A stretch of 47,447 nucleotides of DNA from a virus, in IMG/VR virus record IMGVR_UViG_3300027608_000053, positions 1 through 47,447 of that record; one strand, given 5' to 3'. Position 1 is the stretch's first letter. The number at the start of each line of letters is the position of its first letter. This document shows positions 1 to 8,300 of this stretch, piece by piece. The position numbers and the translations under genes were made by a program. The notes under the pieces were generated by a model, which had not been told where the DNA came from, did not search any database, and worked only from the letters and a program-made list of their open reading frames with translations.

Positions 1-7
1 ATTTAAT

Positions 8-547
8 ATGAGCAATTGCAACACTACTACACAAATCGACGAAAATTTATGTATTGGGGATAGTTTATCTATCATCAATACAAACTTCTCAAATTTGGAT
101 TCTGTGACATGCAGTTTAAGTAGTTCTCAAAATTCTTTAATATCTGACTTGAGAATATATAGCACGATTTTTAATAATAGCACTGTCAACATGTTAAATT
201 TAATGCATAATGCTTCAGCTATATCAGTTGTGACAGTATCTCCACCAACAGTTGCATTAACTATTTTGACAGGTGGTGGTAATCGTTCTGGTAGTGGGGT
301 TGTAACTAATAGTGTTCCTAATACAGCTAAATTTATACTGTTTAGGGGTGATATACCTGTGCAAAATTGGGGCGATTTAAACTATTTTAAAATTGATGGT
401 GTTAGTATATACACAAAACCTATAGCAGTGTCAGGATTAACTTATTTATATACTGCTATTCCATATAAATCATCTTATGGATACACTTGGAGCAATAATA
501 GTTCTTCTCAATCTACATATAACCTTAGAATTGTTGGGTATTACTAA
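8..547 (+). CDS. Fibre-like structural protein, paralogue of two genes near 16 kb
   Basis: A 179-residue protein whose first 40 residues follow the pattern CNxTxQI-x(5)-CIGDSL-x(2)-INxNFSxLD. The same N-terminus opens the proteins at 15376-16149 and 16153-16665, so the three form a paralogous family with a shared N-terminal module and unrelated C-terminal parts. The rest is rich in Ser, Thr, Asn and Gly, without a membrane segment or catalytic motif, as in phage fibre or decoration proteins. The Cys pair (about residues 4 and 16) is conserved in all three copies. I infer that the N-terminus docks different C-terminal domains onto the virion, but no known family is recognised. The start lies only 7 bases from the window edge, so upstream signals cannot be judged. 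It is followed after 38 bases by an acidic protein gene on the same strand. Confidence 0.75.
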   Translation: MSNCNTTTQIDENLCIGDSLSIINTNFSNLDSVTCSLSSSQNSLISDLRIYSTIFNNSTVNMLNLMHNASAISVVTVSPPTVALTILTGGGNRSGSGVVTNSVPNTAKFILFRGDIPVQNWGDLNYFKIDGVSIYTKPIAVSGLTYLYTAIPYKSSYGYTWSNNSSSQSTYNLRIVGYY

Positions 548-566
548 GAAAAATTTAACATTTTGA

Positions 567-574
567 GATAAATA
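567..574 (+). promoter_or_regulatory. Late-promoter-like box GATAAATA
   Basis: GATAAATA ends 11 bases before the ATG at 586. It matches the recurring NNTAAATA signal of this genome, which resembles the T4 late promoter TATAAATA. No Shine-Dalgarno sequence lies between it and the start. Confidence 0.55.
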
Positions 575-585
575 ATAATATAACC

Positions 586-1446
586 ATGAAAAACCAAAAC
601 GAATTATCAGACATTTATTCTAGCAGAGTTTTAGTAACTGAAGCTAAGGGTAAAGCAAAATCCAATAAAGTAGTAGACCAAACAGGAGAATTGGAAGGTG
701 CTAAAAAAGCTAAACCAACACCAACACAGGGCGGAACTGAGAAGGTTGAGAAATACGTTAAAAAACCAGAGGATAAAAAACAATTTTCTGGAGTTAAAGG
801 AAAACCGTCCAAAGTTAAAGAGTCTACATTACCTAACGCTTTTGATAGAATCTTTAAAAGCGTATTGAACGAAGAATTTGAAGTATCTCCTGAAGTATCT
901 GATGAAATGTCACAAGACGAAGAAAACGAGTTAGATACCGAGTTTGGTGATAGTTCAGAAGGTGATAGTTCAGAAGGTGATAATTCAGAAGGTGAAGGCG
1001 AAACTGAAGGTGATTTGACCGTCCAATTACAGGATTTGGTTAATAAACTTCAGGATATCATATCAAATCTTTCTTCTGAAGAGGAAGGTTCTGAAGAGGA
1101 AGAATTAGAAGGTTCGGAAGAATCTCCAGAAGGTTCGATTGAAACAACAGAGGAAACAGAGGAAACAGAGGAAACAGAGGATGAAAACCCTTATGAAGAG
1201 TCTTTAGATTTGAAAGGACAGCTTACACAATTAAGCGATAAATTAGGAGAATTTTTAACCAAAAAAACGAGCAAAGTTGTTAAAGGTGCTTTGGGCAAAG
1301 CTAAAGGCGGAAAAGCATCTGAAGGCAAGATTCCAGAACAAGACGGAAAACCTAAAGCGTTCAATCCAAGTTTGAAAGCTCTCCAAAACCCAAAAGGTTC
1401 AAATGCAGTGTCTAATATTAAAAAAGGCGATAATCTTTTCAAGTAA
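586..1446 (+). CDS. Acidic low-complexity protein, possible head-internal protein
   Basis: A 286-residue soluble protein with three zones. Residues 1-85 are Lys-rich and basic. Residues 95-200 are extremely acidic, with repeated SEGD, EEEGSEEEE and TEE runs around a short helix-like stretch (TVQLQDLVNKLQDII). Residues 205-286 are again Lys/Gly-rich and end near DNLFK. No catalytic motif or membrane segment is visible and I do not recognise the family. Charge-segregated, low-complexity proteins like this are common among T4-type head core and internal proteins, and the next gene is a gp14-like neck protein, so a virion or assembly role is a guess. A GATAAATA late-type box precedes the ATG, and a strong terminator follows 24 bases after the stop. 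Confidence 0.75.
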   Translation: MKNQNELSDIYSSRVLVTEAKGKAKSNKVVDQTGELEGAKKAKPTPTQGGTEKVEKYVKKPEDKKQFSGVKGKPSKVKESTLPNAFDRIFKSVLNEEFEVSPEVSDEMSQDEENELDTEFGDSSEGDSSEGDNSEGEGETEGDLTVQLQDLVNKLQDIISNLSSEEEGSEEEELEGSEESPEGSIETTEETEETEETEDENPYEESLDLKGQLTQLSDKLGEFLTKKTSKVVKGALGKAKGGKASEGKIPEQDGKPKAFNPSLKALQNPKGSNAVSNIKKGDNLFK

Positions 1447-1470
1447 GAGACTAAATAAAGTTTAAATAGA

Positions 1471-1505
1471 AAACCTCTCGTGAAACATCGAGAGGTTTTT
1501 TGTTT
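1471..1505 (+). terminator. Rho-independent terminator
   Basis: The arms AAACCTCTCG and CGAGAGGTTT form a 10-bp stem around the loop TGAAACAT, and the right arm runs into a T-rich tract (TTTTTTGTTTT). It closes the gene ending at 1446 and sits just before the late-type box of the next gene. Confidence 0.9.
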
Positions 1506-1509
1506 TATT

Positions 1510-1517
1510 GATAAATA
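1510..1517 (+). promoter_or_regulatory. Late-promoter-like box GATAAATA
   Basis: GATAAATA ends 7 bases before the ATG at 1525, directly downstream of a terminator. The position supports independent transcription of the gp14-like gene. Confidence 0.6.
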
Positions 1518-1524
1518 ATATTAA

Positions 1525-2208
1525 ATGAACTCTGTTAGATATTTAAATAAAAGTATAACCGATAACGAGAGGAATAATTATAGTCTTTGGTGGAAAGAGC
1601 AAATCGAACACTATGGAGTTAAAGTCAATTATTACACTCATGGATATACTTTAACTTCTCATGATTATCTTTACGGAGAAGACCCAACAGCAGCATTTGA
1701 AAATTCTGGTGAAGTTATTATGGTCACTAGCATAACAAACGATTCTATACTATTATCTAAATTTGGTGTTATGGCTGATTGTGATATGACAGCAATGATA
1801 CATATTTCTAGTTTTTATGAGACTTTTGGTAATGGTAAAGAGCCGAAATCTGGCGATCTCATAGAAATGCAAGAATATGGAGGATTTGGCGATAGACCAA
1901 ATGGAAGAGGAGCAGCAATTTTCGAAATCACTGAAAGAGACGATGAATATCTACCTTCAACCAATGCTCTTATGGGACATTATGTTTGGTATATCAAGTG
2001 TAAGAGATTCGAATACAGTATGGAAGCAGGAATACACGCAGAACCTTTAAATACACAGATAAACGATACTACACAATTCGGAAGATTGAGTGGTGGTGCA
2101 AATCCAGCAGAACTTTTCGTATCCACTGAAGATAATGCTGATACTGAGGGTGCTAAACTGTTTGATTACACCCAAAACACTCTTTCAAACCCTTATGGGA
2201 ACTATTAA
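1525..2208 (+). CDS. gp14: gp14-like neck / head-completion protein
   Basis: A 227-residue protein that looks like T4 gp14, which with gp13 builds the neck closing the filled head before the tail attaches. The supporting stretches are YLYGEDPTAAF near residue 50 (compare the FGED segment of gp14), NGKEPKSGDLIEM near residue 110 and AIFEITERDDEY near residue 130, all in the same order and spacing as in T4 gp14 (NGKEPKEGDLI, then FEI). It is somewhat shorter than T4 gp14 (256 residues), mainly at the C-terminus. It has its own late-type box after a terminator. Its stop overlaps the end of the opposing gene at 2205 by four bases. The partner gp13-like gene is in the head block at 24545-25402 rather than next door as in T4. 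Confidence 0.8.
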   Translation: MNSVRYLNKSITDNERNNYSLWWKEQIEHYGVKVNYYTHGYTLTSHDYLYGEDPTAAFENSGEVIMVTSITNDSILLSKFGVMADCDMTAMIHISSFYETFGNGKEPKSGDLIEMQEYGGFGDRPNGRGAAIFEITERDDEYLPSTNALMGHYVWYIKCKRFEYSMEAGIHAEPLNTQINDTTQFGRLSGGANPAELFVSTEDNADTEGAKLFDYTQNTLSNPYGNY

Positions 2209-2471
2209 AGCCCCCAAGAATTATTAGATTTCTTAGCAGCACTTAAATCAGTAATATCAAAATATACAGTTTGGGATTTACCGTTAGCTTCTATTAGAAA
2301 TGCTCTAATTTTTTGCATTTCTCTTGTTGCAGGGTCTATCCTATCCATTGTAGTTTCATTTGAGATGAAATATTCACCTTTAAATTCTCTTGATATAGCA
2401 GTTCTTAAAAACATTGAAACGTCCTCACTGCCAACTTGTTCTGCACGCACTTTAAATACTTTTGGTTCCAT
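2205..2471 (-). CDS. Conserved-looking small protein of unknown function
   Basis: An 88-residue, mixed alpha/beta-looking soluble protein starting MEPKVFKVRAEQVG and containing a stretch of alternating hydrophobics (KIRAFLIEANGKSQTVYFDITD). No motif is recognised. It converges on the gp14-like gene with a four-base overlap of stops and is divergent from the exonuclease gene. The start is preceded by TTAAATTATTATATT, a weaker version of the late-type box, so it may be transcribed late. No signal peptide or membrane segment. Confidence 0.65.
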   Translation of the reverse strand: MEPKVFKVRAEQVGSEDVSMFLRTAISREFKGEYFISNETTMDRIDPATREMQKIRAFLIEANGKSQTVYFDITDLSAAKKSNNSWGL

Positions 2472-2515
2472 AATATAATAATTTAACCAAACTGTAAGCT
2501 AAAATCAAATAATGT

Positions 2516-2543
2516 TTGATTTATTTTAGGCTTGGTGTATCAT
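2516..2543 (+). promoter_or_regulatory. Sigma70-like promoter of the exonuclease gene
   Basis: TTGATT (2516-2521) and TATCAT (2538-2543) are separated by 16 bases. The -10 box ends 6 bases before the ATG at 2550, so transcription would start at or next to the start codon. The same geometry occurs before 5351 and 41992. Confidence 0.6.
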
Positions 2544-2549
2544 CATAAC

Positions 2550-3461
2550 ATGAATAGAAGATTAATAATAGATGGATCAAATATGCTGTTTAGATCATAT
2601 TGGATATCACAGAACGGGAAATCAGATTTTGACGATAAATATGATGTTGGCACCATTTATATATTTTTAAAATCGTTAAAATCCGTTGTGGAAATATTTC
2701 AACCAGATGAAACTTGGGTCACTTGGGATAAGAGACTCACTAAAAACTCCACAAATTTTAGAAAACTATTGGCAGAAAACACGTATAAACAACAACGAGA
2801 TGCCACAATTTCCACTAAAGTTCATGAATACCATGACCGCTTAGAAAAATGGATTAGCCTATTAGGAGTTTATCAAATGTATCCTAATGTTTTAGAAGCA
2901 GATGATGTAATGAGTTGGTTAGTTAAAAATAATCAAGACGGAGAGAATATAATAGTCACAGTGGATAAAGACTTATTACAATTAGTAAACAGCCAAACTT
3001 CTTGTTACAACCCAATAAAGAAAATTACAATAACACCTATCAATTTTGAATCGGAGGTTGGTGTTCCAATGAAAGATTTTTTATCATATAAAGCTCTATT
3101 AGGCGATATATCCGATAATGTAGAAGGCATTGAGGGATATGGCAAGGTTAAGAGTAAAAAGCTCGCCATTCAAGGATTACAAGGGATTAAAGAGAAATTA
3201 ACGGAAGAGTATTGGAACCAATTTAATAAAAACTTGCAAATAATGGATTTGAGTGATTCGTTTGATAAGGAATTGGGAGAAGTAGACTGTTATGTGAAAC
3301 AGATTGGGGAACAGCTACAAAATGTAAAACCTAACATTAAAGAGTTTGAAGAACTTTGCGAAAAAAACGGTATTTATTATTTCACCAGAAATATAAATGA
3401 TTGGAAGAGAGCGTTTGTGACAGAGCAAACTTTAATGTCCTTGTTGTCCACTTTGAAGTAG
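2550..3461 (+). CDS. 5'-3' exonuclease of the FEN / T4 RNase H family
   Basis: A 303-residue nuclease expected to trim RNA primers or flap 5' ends during replication. Acidic metal ligands are visible at the usual places: D8 in RLIIDGSNMLF, D60 in WVTWD, the E116/D118/D119 group in LEADDV, D139 and D141 in VTVDKD, and D186/D189 in LLGDISDN. EGYGKVKSKKL (about 195-205) is the helix-hairpin-helix DNA-binding segment. Length fits single-domain phage enzymes (T4 RNase H is 305 residues). I chose ATG 2550 because a sigma70-like promoter ends 6 bases upstream; a TTG-initiated version from 2532 would begin inside that promoter. The last 30 bases overlap the end of the opposing small gene at 3432. Confidence 0.9.
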   Translation: MNRRLIIDGSNMLFRSYWISQNGKSDFDDKYDVGTIYIFLKSLKSVVEIFQPDETWVTWDKRLTKNSTNFRKLLAENTYKQQRDATISTKVHEYHDRLEKWISLLGVYQMYPNVLEADDVMSWLVKNNQDGENIIVTVDKDLLQLVNSQTSCYNPIKKITITPINFESEVGVPMKDFLSYKALLGDISDNVEGIEGYGKVKSKKLAIQGLQGIKEKLTEEYWNQFNKNLQIMDLSDSFDKELGEVDCYVKQIGEQLQNVKPNIKEFEELCEKNGIYYFTRNINDWKRAFVTEQTLMSLLSTLK

Positions 3462-3620
3462 GTTTATAGCATCATAAACGAATCTCTGAACATCCTTTTC
3501 GGTTATTTCTTTCTTGTTGTAATATTTTTTAACTACGTTTTCAAAGTCTTTATCATATGATACAGATAAAGAACAAGTTACATCGTCTTTGTTTGTTATA
3601 TTTAAAATCTCGAATTTCAT
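3432..3620 (-). CDS. Small protein of unknown function
   Basis: A 62-residue soluble protein starting MKFEILNITNKDDV. It has a beta-like N-terminal half and a helical C-terminal half (EKDVQRFVYDAINLLQ). Its ATG overlaps the stop of the metallopeptidase gene by four bases (ATGA arrangement), which suggests translational coupling in a two-gene unit. Its 3' end overlaps the exonuclease gene on the other strand by 30 bases. No family recognised. Confidence 0.6.
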   Translation of the reverse strand: MKFEILNITNKDDVTCSLSVSYDKDFENVVKKYYNKKEITEKDVQRFVYDAINLLQSGQQGH

Positions 3621-3979
3621 TTTACAGTGTTTTTATTTTTCATTTTGGGTAATGCTATTTCTAGCAATTTTTTGTATTGTCTTATAGACAATCTGTTGAT
3701 TACAGAACGTTCCACTGTTAATACCTCTACTTCATCCATTTCGGGGTGAAGACAATGTGTTAATTCATGTATAAGAACTGGTAAAATTTCATCTCTAGGG
3801 TCTAATTCTATATAATTAAATTTTTTGTTTACTTCTACGAAATAACCACTGTTCTTTTTAAGTTTTCTAAAGATTATATATTCTATATTTGCTTCTAATT
3901 CTTTACAAATATTTTTGAAGAACTTGTTAACTTCTTCTCTGGACATTTTGATCGGTTTTATTTCTTTAGACCTTCTCAT
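3617..3979 (-). CDS. Putative zinc metallopeptidase (HELTH motif)
   Basis: A 120-residue protein with a clear zincin signature, HELTHCLHPE at residues 71-80. H71 and H75 would bind zinc and E72 would be the catalytic base; the third ligand could be H78 or an acidic residue in the following helix (D82 to E90). The helix carrying the motif is preceded by beta-like IELDPRDEILPVLI. The size is that of a minimal SprT- or IrrE-like metallopeptidase domain, but the subfamily cannot be assigned. The substrate is unknown; a phage zincin could act on a host regulator or a phage structural protein. It is the first gene of a coupled pair with the 62-residue gene and has a CATAAATA late-type box 5 bases before its ATG. 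Confidence 0.7.
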   Translation of the reverse strand: MRRSKEIKPIKMSREEVNKFFKNICKELEANIEYIIFRKLKKNSGYFVEVNKKFNYIELDPRDEILPVLIHELTHCLHPEMDEVEVLTVERSVINRLSIRQYKKLLEIALPKMKNKNTVK

Positions 3980-3984
3980 GCTAT

Positions 3985-3992
3985 TATTTATG
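3985..3992 (-). promoter_or_regulatory. Late-promoter-like box CATAAATA
   Basis: CATAAATA on the minus strand ends 5 bases before the ATG at 3979 of the metallopeptidase gene. Confidence 0.5.
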
Positions 3993-4023
3993 TGTGTTTA
4001 CGCCACATTTCCATCTAATATAT

Positions 4024-4031
4024 GTTAAATA
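4024..4031 (+). promoter_or_regulatory. Late-promoter-like box GTTAAATA
   Basis: GTTAAATA ends 5 bases before ATG 4037. It lies inside the longer reading frame that begins at 4022, and argues that the true start is 4037. Confidence 0.45.
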
Positions 4032-4036
4032 ATCAT

Positions 4037-4309
4037 ATGGAAGCACCAGCTATTAAAATGTTAGAAGATTTAACAGATAAAAGTCCTAAAAAGGCACCAT
4101 ATCCATTAGATTCATTGGGGGAAGATTTATCAGAGTTTGCATTTCAATTAATGGGTATCCAAGAAAAGATGAATTTAGCCATTAGAAATGCTGTTATAAC
4201 AAAAAACGAGAAAAAGAAGGCTATTGCAGATAAAATGATCTTTAAATTGAAAACAATTGTTAATATAACAAATGCTTTTATTAAAGATTATGATCGTCTG
4301 AAGTTTTAG
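4037..4309 (+). CDS. Small helical protein of unknown function
   Basis: A 90-residue protein starting MEAPAIKMLEDLTDKSP. From about residue 30 it is predicted mostly helical (EFAFQLMGIQEKMNLAIRN), with a basic KNEKKK patch. No family recognised. An upstream ATG at 4022 would add five residues; I prefer 4037 because the GTTAAATA box is spaced from it as in other genes. The 3' end overlaps the opposing membrane-protein gene by 29 bases. It is divergent from the metallopeptidase gene. Confidence 0.6.
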   Translation: MEAPAIKMLEDLTDKSPKKAPYPLDSLGEDLSEFAFQLMGIQEKMNLAIRNAVITKNEKKKAIADKMIFKLKTIVNITNAFIKDYDRLKF

Positions 4310-4742
4310 TAGTTACTTCGATCATTCTATCAATGGGGTTTGATTCAATCGGTGTGGTCAATTGAGTGGTGAAGAATTGCATTTTGATTCCATTCACCTG
4401 ATTACAACTAGTGCATGGAAATCTATTTTCTTTGTTTAAAGTTATTGGGACGTTATTGGACTGTTTACAATAAGCGCATTGAACACCTATTGTAAATTTG
4501 GAAAGACCGTCTAATGCCATTATTTGCAATTCCTCCAACCTGTTAACGTCCTTTTTCTGCATTATTGTGTTATAAATAATGAAAAACAATAATTGCAATC
4601 CTAAAGATATTAAAAATGGCGACCAAAAGGCGTTACTATATAGATATATACCAAAAGATATGATAATAGATATTAAAATGGTTATACCTAAAGATAAGGA
4701 TAACACTATAATTTCAGGTTTAGATATGAATTTTTTAATCAT
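4281..4742 (-). CDS. Membrane protein with a cytoplasmic zinc ribbon
   Basis: A 153-residue protein. Residues 11-35 and 41-61 are two hydrophobic segments (IIVLSLSLGITILISIIISF, then PFLISLGLQLLFFIIYN) forming a hairpin in the inner membrane. The C-terminal part carries two Cys pairs, CAYC (89-92) and CTSC (110-113), a four-Cys zinc ribbon that should face the cytoplasm. No enzymatic motif. Such an arrangement could tether a nucleic-acid or protein-binding ribbon to the membrane, but the function is unknown. It has a sigma70-like promoter just upstream, so it is probably an early gene. Its end overlaps the convergent small gene. Confidence 0.7.
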   Translation of the reverse strand: MIKKFISKPEIIVLSLSLGITILISIIISFGIYLYSNAFWSPFLISLGLQLLFFIIYNTIMQKKDVNRLEELQIMALDGLSKFTIGVQCAYCKQSNNVPITLNKENRFPCTSCNQVNGIKMQFFTTQLTTPIESNPIDRMIEVTTKTSDDHNL

Positions 4743-4748
4743 GTATAT

Positions 4749-4778
4749 ATTATATAACCTTTTTCACGTATATTTCAA
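4749..4778 (-). promoter_or_regulatory. Sigma70-like promoter of the membrane-protein gene
   Basis: On the minus strand TTGAAA (4773-4778) is followed by TATAAT (4749-4754) after 18 bases, with 6 bases left before the ATG at 4742. An overlapping TATATA would give the 16-base spacing seen at the other promoters of this class. Confidence 0.55.
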
Positions 4779-5065
4779 CTTAATATATCCTCTAATTCGA
4801 GACTATAATCAGGTTCATATATATCAACCTTAGTGTTTGGGAAGTTTTTTTGGTATATGACATCAGCAGTGTTGTCAATATACTTTAATATCTCCAATGG
4901 TTTAAGCTCTACGTTTTCGAAGTTTGAATTCTTTTCCTCGCATTTATCCCCTATTAATTCCATTGCTTCTTGCAGGGCTAACCATCTGCACAATGAATAA
5001 TCGGATATTTTCTTCATGTCTATATTTGTTGTTTTGTTTTCATTTTCTGCTGTAGTATTTCTCAT
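4775..5065 (-). CDS. Small soluble protein of unknown function
   Basis: A 96-residue acidic protein. After an Asn/Thr-rich start it is mostly helical (CRWLALQEAMELIGDKCEEK) and ends with an acidic tail (EPDYSLELEDILS). Met17 is an alternative start. No domain recognised. TTGACG occurs about 38 bases before the ATG, but no good -10 box at the usual spacing, so its promoter is uncertain. It lies between two other small minus-strand genes with short gaps. Confidence 0.55.
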   Translation of the reverse strand: MRNTTAENENKTTNIDMKKISDYSLCRWLALQEAMELIGDKCEEKNSNFENVELKPLEILKYIDNTADVIYQKNFPNTKVDIYEPDYSLELEDILS

Positions 5066-5099
5066 AAGGTAAACAGTGTGACAGGTTATTGATATAACG

Positions 5100-5351
5100 T
5101 CAAGACTTTTTTAGTATGTTTGCCACACTAACTTCGTATACTTCAATCGGTAAAGCTTCTACAAATCCTAGTATTTCTTCTTTTATGGCTTTTATAAAAT
5201 CCTTTTTGGTTAAAGCGTATTCGTATCTGTCAGGTAATTGCATGAAATTGTATTTTAATTCATCTTCATCTAAAAAAAGTAAGAACTCTCCTAATTTTAT
5301 TTTGTGAAATGCGTAAACACCTCTTTCTGCTGGTTTATTATCCTGTGACAT
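5100..5351 (-). CDS. Small protein of unknown function
   Basis: An 83-residue protein starting MSQDNKPAERGVYAFHKIKLG, followed by an acidic segment (FLLFLDEDEL) and a helix (KKDFIKAIKEEILGFVEAL). No family is recognised and no membrane segment is convincing. It is preceded by one of the cleanest sigma70-like promoters in the window, placed so that the transcript would begin at the ATG, which suggests early expression. Confidence 0.6.
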   Translation of the reverse strand: MSQDNKPAERGVYAFHKIKLGEFLLFLDEDELKYNFMQLPDRYEYALTKKDFIKAIKEEILGFVEALPIEVYEVSVANILKKS

Positions 5352-5357
5352 TTTTAC

Positions 5358-5385
5358 ATGTTACCACATTTCAACGATAAATCAA
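5358..5385 (-). promoter_or_regulatory. Sigma70-like promoter before the gene at 5351
   Basis: On the minus strand TTGATT (5380-5385), a 16-base spacer, TAACAT (5358-5363), then 6 bases to the ATG at 5351. The geometry is identical to that of the exonuclease promoter at 2516-2543. Confidence 0.6.
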
Positions 5386-5392
5386 TATTTTA

Positions 5393-8300
5393 TTAGTAAC
5401 CACCTATAAAAGTCGTCAACAACCAGCTAGAACCATCGTATTTCAGCCCCATTATATACATTCTCGAAGCAGATAAAGATTTCGGAAATGTTATAGCGGA
5501 ATCTGAAGGTCTTTTAATAGTTGCAGGTAAATCTATCGTGTATGTTGAACTTGGAGTTAACCAAAATTCTATTTTACCGCTTTCAACAGGGGCTGAAGGG
5601 GGATTTACTGTAAGATTTGCTGTCACAGTCATTTTTTGTATACCGCCAGATAGATAGCTTGGAGTTATAGTTCCACTAGCGTTTCCGTAAACGAATGGTG
5701 GCGTTTCATATCTTTTTGCAGATATTACATCTTGAGAGCTTAAATTATTTACGAACGTGTAACATGCTGCACCAGCACATATATTCGAACCTATAATGAA
5801 AGAATCACTGTGGCTGCAAGTGCAATTGCAATGTCCTCCTAAAATTGCGGAACGATATCCACTTGCAGAGTTACGACAACCTCCACCGATAAATGTGCGA
5901 CTACCTGCAAGATTATAACCACCACCACCAACGGTAGAGCTATATCCACTTGCGGTATTACAATATCCTCCACTAACTGTTGAATTACAGCCAGAAGCAT
6001 AATTACAGTAACCACCACCAATAGTATTACCAATTCCTCCCTCAATGTGATGACATTGACCACCGCCAATAGTAGAACACGTTCCTGTTGCACAATTATA
6101 CCGACCTCCACTTATAGTGCTATAAGCACCACTGACACTATTGCAAAAACCACCACCAATAGTTGTATAAGAATTACTCGCTGTATTGCAAACACCCCCA
6201 CTAATTGTTGTATTACAGGAATTAGAACAATTACGCCAACCACCACCAATTGTAGCATTACACCCACTTATTAAATTGTAATACCCACCACTAATTGTAG
6301 AACATATACCACCATTACAGTTACAGCAACCACCCCCTATCGTAGCAGCATTATTAGCAACACAATTATACAAACCGCCACCAATAGTTCCATAACATCC
6401 TGATGATGAGTTGAAAATCCCTCCACCAATTGAACTTGATCCCAAAGCAATATAGTTACAACGTCCACCACTTATTATAGAATCGGCTGAGTCTGAGGAT
6501 ATGCAATTGTAACAACCTCCACTAACTGTAGAACCTCCACCACTTACTATATTACAATAACCACCACCAACAGTTGAATTATTACAACAAGCAATATTAC
6601 ATCCTCCACCACTAACAGTTGAGTTATTACAACATGCAACATTGTAACAACCACCACCGATAGTTGCAGTATTACCATTTACCCTATGGCAAGCACCTCC
6701 ACCTATAGTTCCACAAGTTCCACCAGTGCATACACAATTACAATAACCACCACTTATAGTTGCAGAAAAAGCATTTGAGTTATTACATAGACCACCACCT
6801 ACAGTAGCACCACAAACAAGAGCACAATTACAACAACCACCTCCAATAGTGGTAAAGTTATTTAATGCACTATTACAGCAACCTCCACCAACAGTTGAGG
6901 CGTTGCTTTCTGCTATATTTCTGTAACCACCACCAATTGTAGAATCTTGACCGGATGATATATTATTTCGACCTCCACCAACAGTGGAAAAATCACAACA
7001 TGCTATGTTTCCGCAACCTCCACCAACAGTCGAACTATTACACCATACTTGATTGCAAATCCCTCCACCGATAGAACCGTAACAACTACTTGCAGTATTT
7101 CCGAACCCTCCACCAACTGTAGAGCATTTAGAAGAAGCCAAATTCTGTTTTCCTCCTCCAACTGTTGCACCACACTCACTAGCACAATTACAGCAACCAC
7201 CACTTACAGTTGCACCACACTCACTAGCACAATTACAGCAACCACCACTTACAGTTGCACCACACTCACTAGCATAATTACAATGACCACCACCAACAGT
7301 TGCGTGACACTTAGTTGCTGAGTTGTTACATCCTCCACCAACAGTTGTTGCACACCCTGAAGCTATATTGAATACTCCTCCACCAACAGTTGCACCTCTA
7401 CTTGTTGCCGAATTACAACTACCTCCACCAACAGTTGAATATAAACCTGTAGCCGTGCTACTCAACCCACCACCTATAGTAGCATAGCAATCATCTATGT
7501 AGTTGCAACCACCACCACCTATAGTAGAATGACAATCCGTTATACAATTTCCTTCGCCGCCTCCGATACTGGAACCTTTACATGAAATATAGTTTTTATG
7601 TCCTCCGCTAATAGTTGAATTACATCCATCAGCGTAACTACTTAAACCACCACCTATAGTTGAATAACATCCAACTGCTCTATTACACACACCACCACCA
7701 ACAGTAGAGCCATAACTGCTAGAAGTATTACAAGAACCCCCACTAACTGTTGCACATTTGCCTGAAGCATTATTGCAATAACCTCCACTTACTGTTGAAC
7801 CGCTAAGATTCGTAGAATTAGTATGTCCACCACCAATAGTTGAATAACATCCATCAGCATTATTGCAATATCCTCCGCTTATAGTAGAACCACAACTTCC
7901 AGCCAAGTTGAAATATCCTCCTCCAACTGTTGCACCACATCTACAAGCAGTATTGCAATGCCCTCCACCTACAGTTGTTGCACATCTGCTGGCTGTATTA
8001 TGATAACCTCCGCTGACTGTAGAATCCCCACAACTTGCAACGTTAGAATTACCTCCACCAACAGTAGAGTATTCCCCACTTGCTGTGCTACTTAATCCAC
8101 CACCAATAGTAGAATATATATTAGAAACTATATTACATGCTCCACCTCCAATATTAGAATAATTGCAAGATACTGTATTATTGCACCCTCCTAACACTGT
8201 TGAATGGTTTCCATCTACAGTGTTATTTTGTCCTGCTAATACTGTAGAATATTCTGATGGTGTTATGGAACTGTTAACCCCACCATAAAAATATGGGGAT

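Noticed and set aside
4579-4833. Plus-strand frame opposite the zinc-ribbon membrane protein
   Set aside because: It overlaps two better-supported minus-strand genes with their own promoter signal; the product looks like a shadow.
5042-5097. Promoter with TTGACG upstream of the gene at 5065
   Set aside because: No acceptable -10 box at 15-19 bases; not listed as a feature.
5839-7321. Frames on both strands inside the Cys-rich fibre gene
   Set aside because: Their low-complexity products (Thr/Ile or Val/Leu repeats) come from reading the repeat array in the wrong frame.
5810-8255. Regular short repeats that might suggest a CRISPR array
   Set aside because: Units are contiguous, 45 bp, in frame and coding, with no unique spacers.
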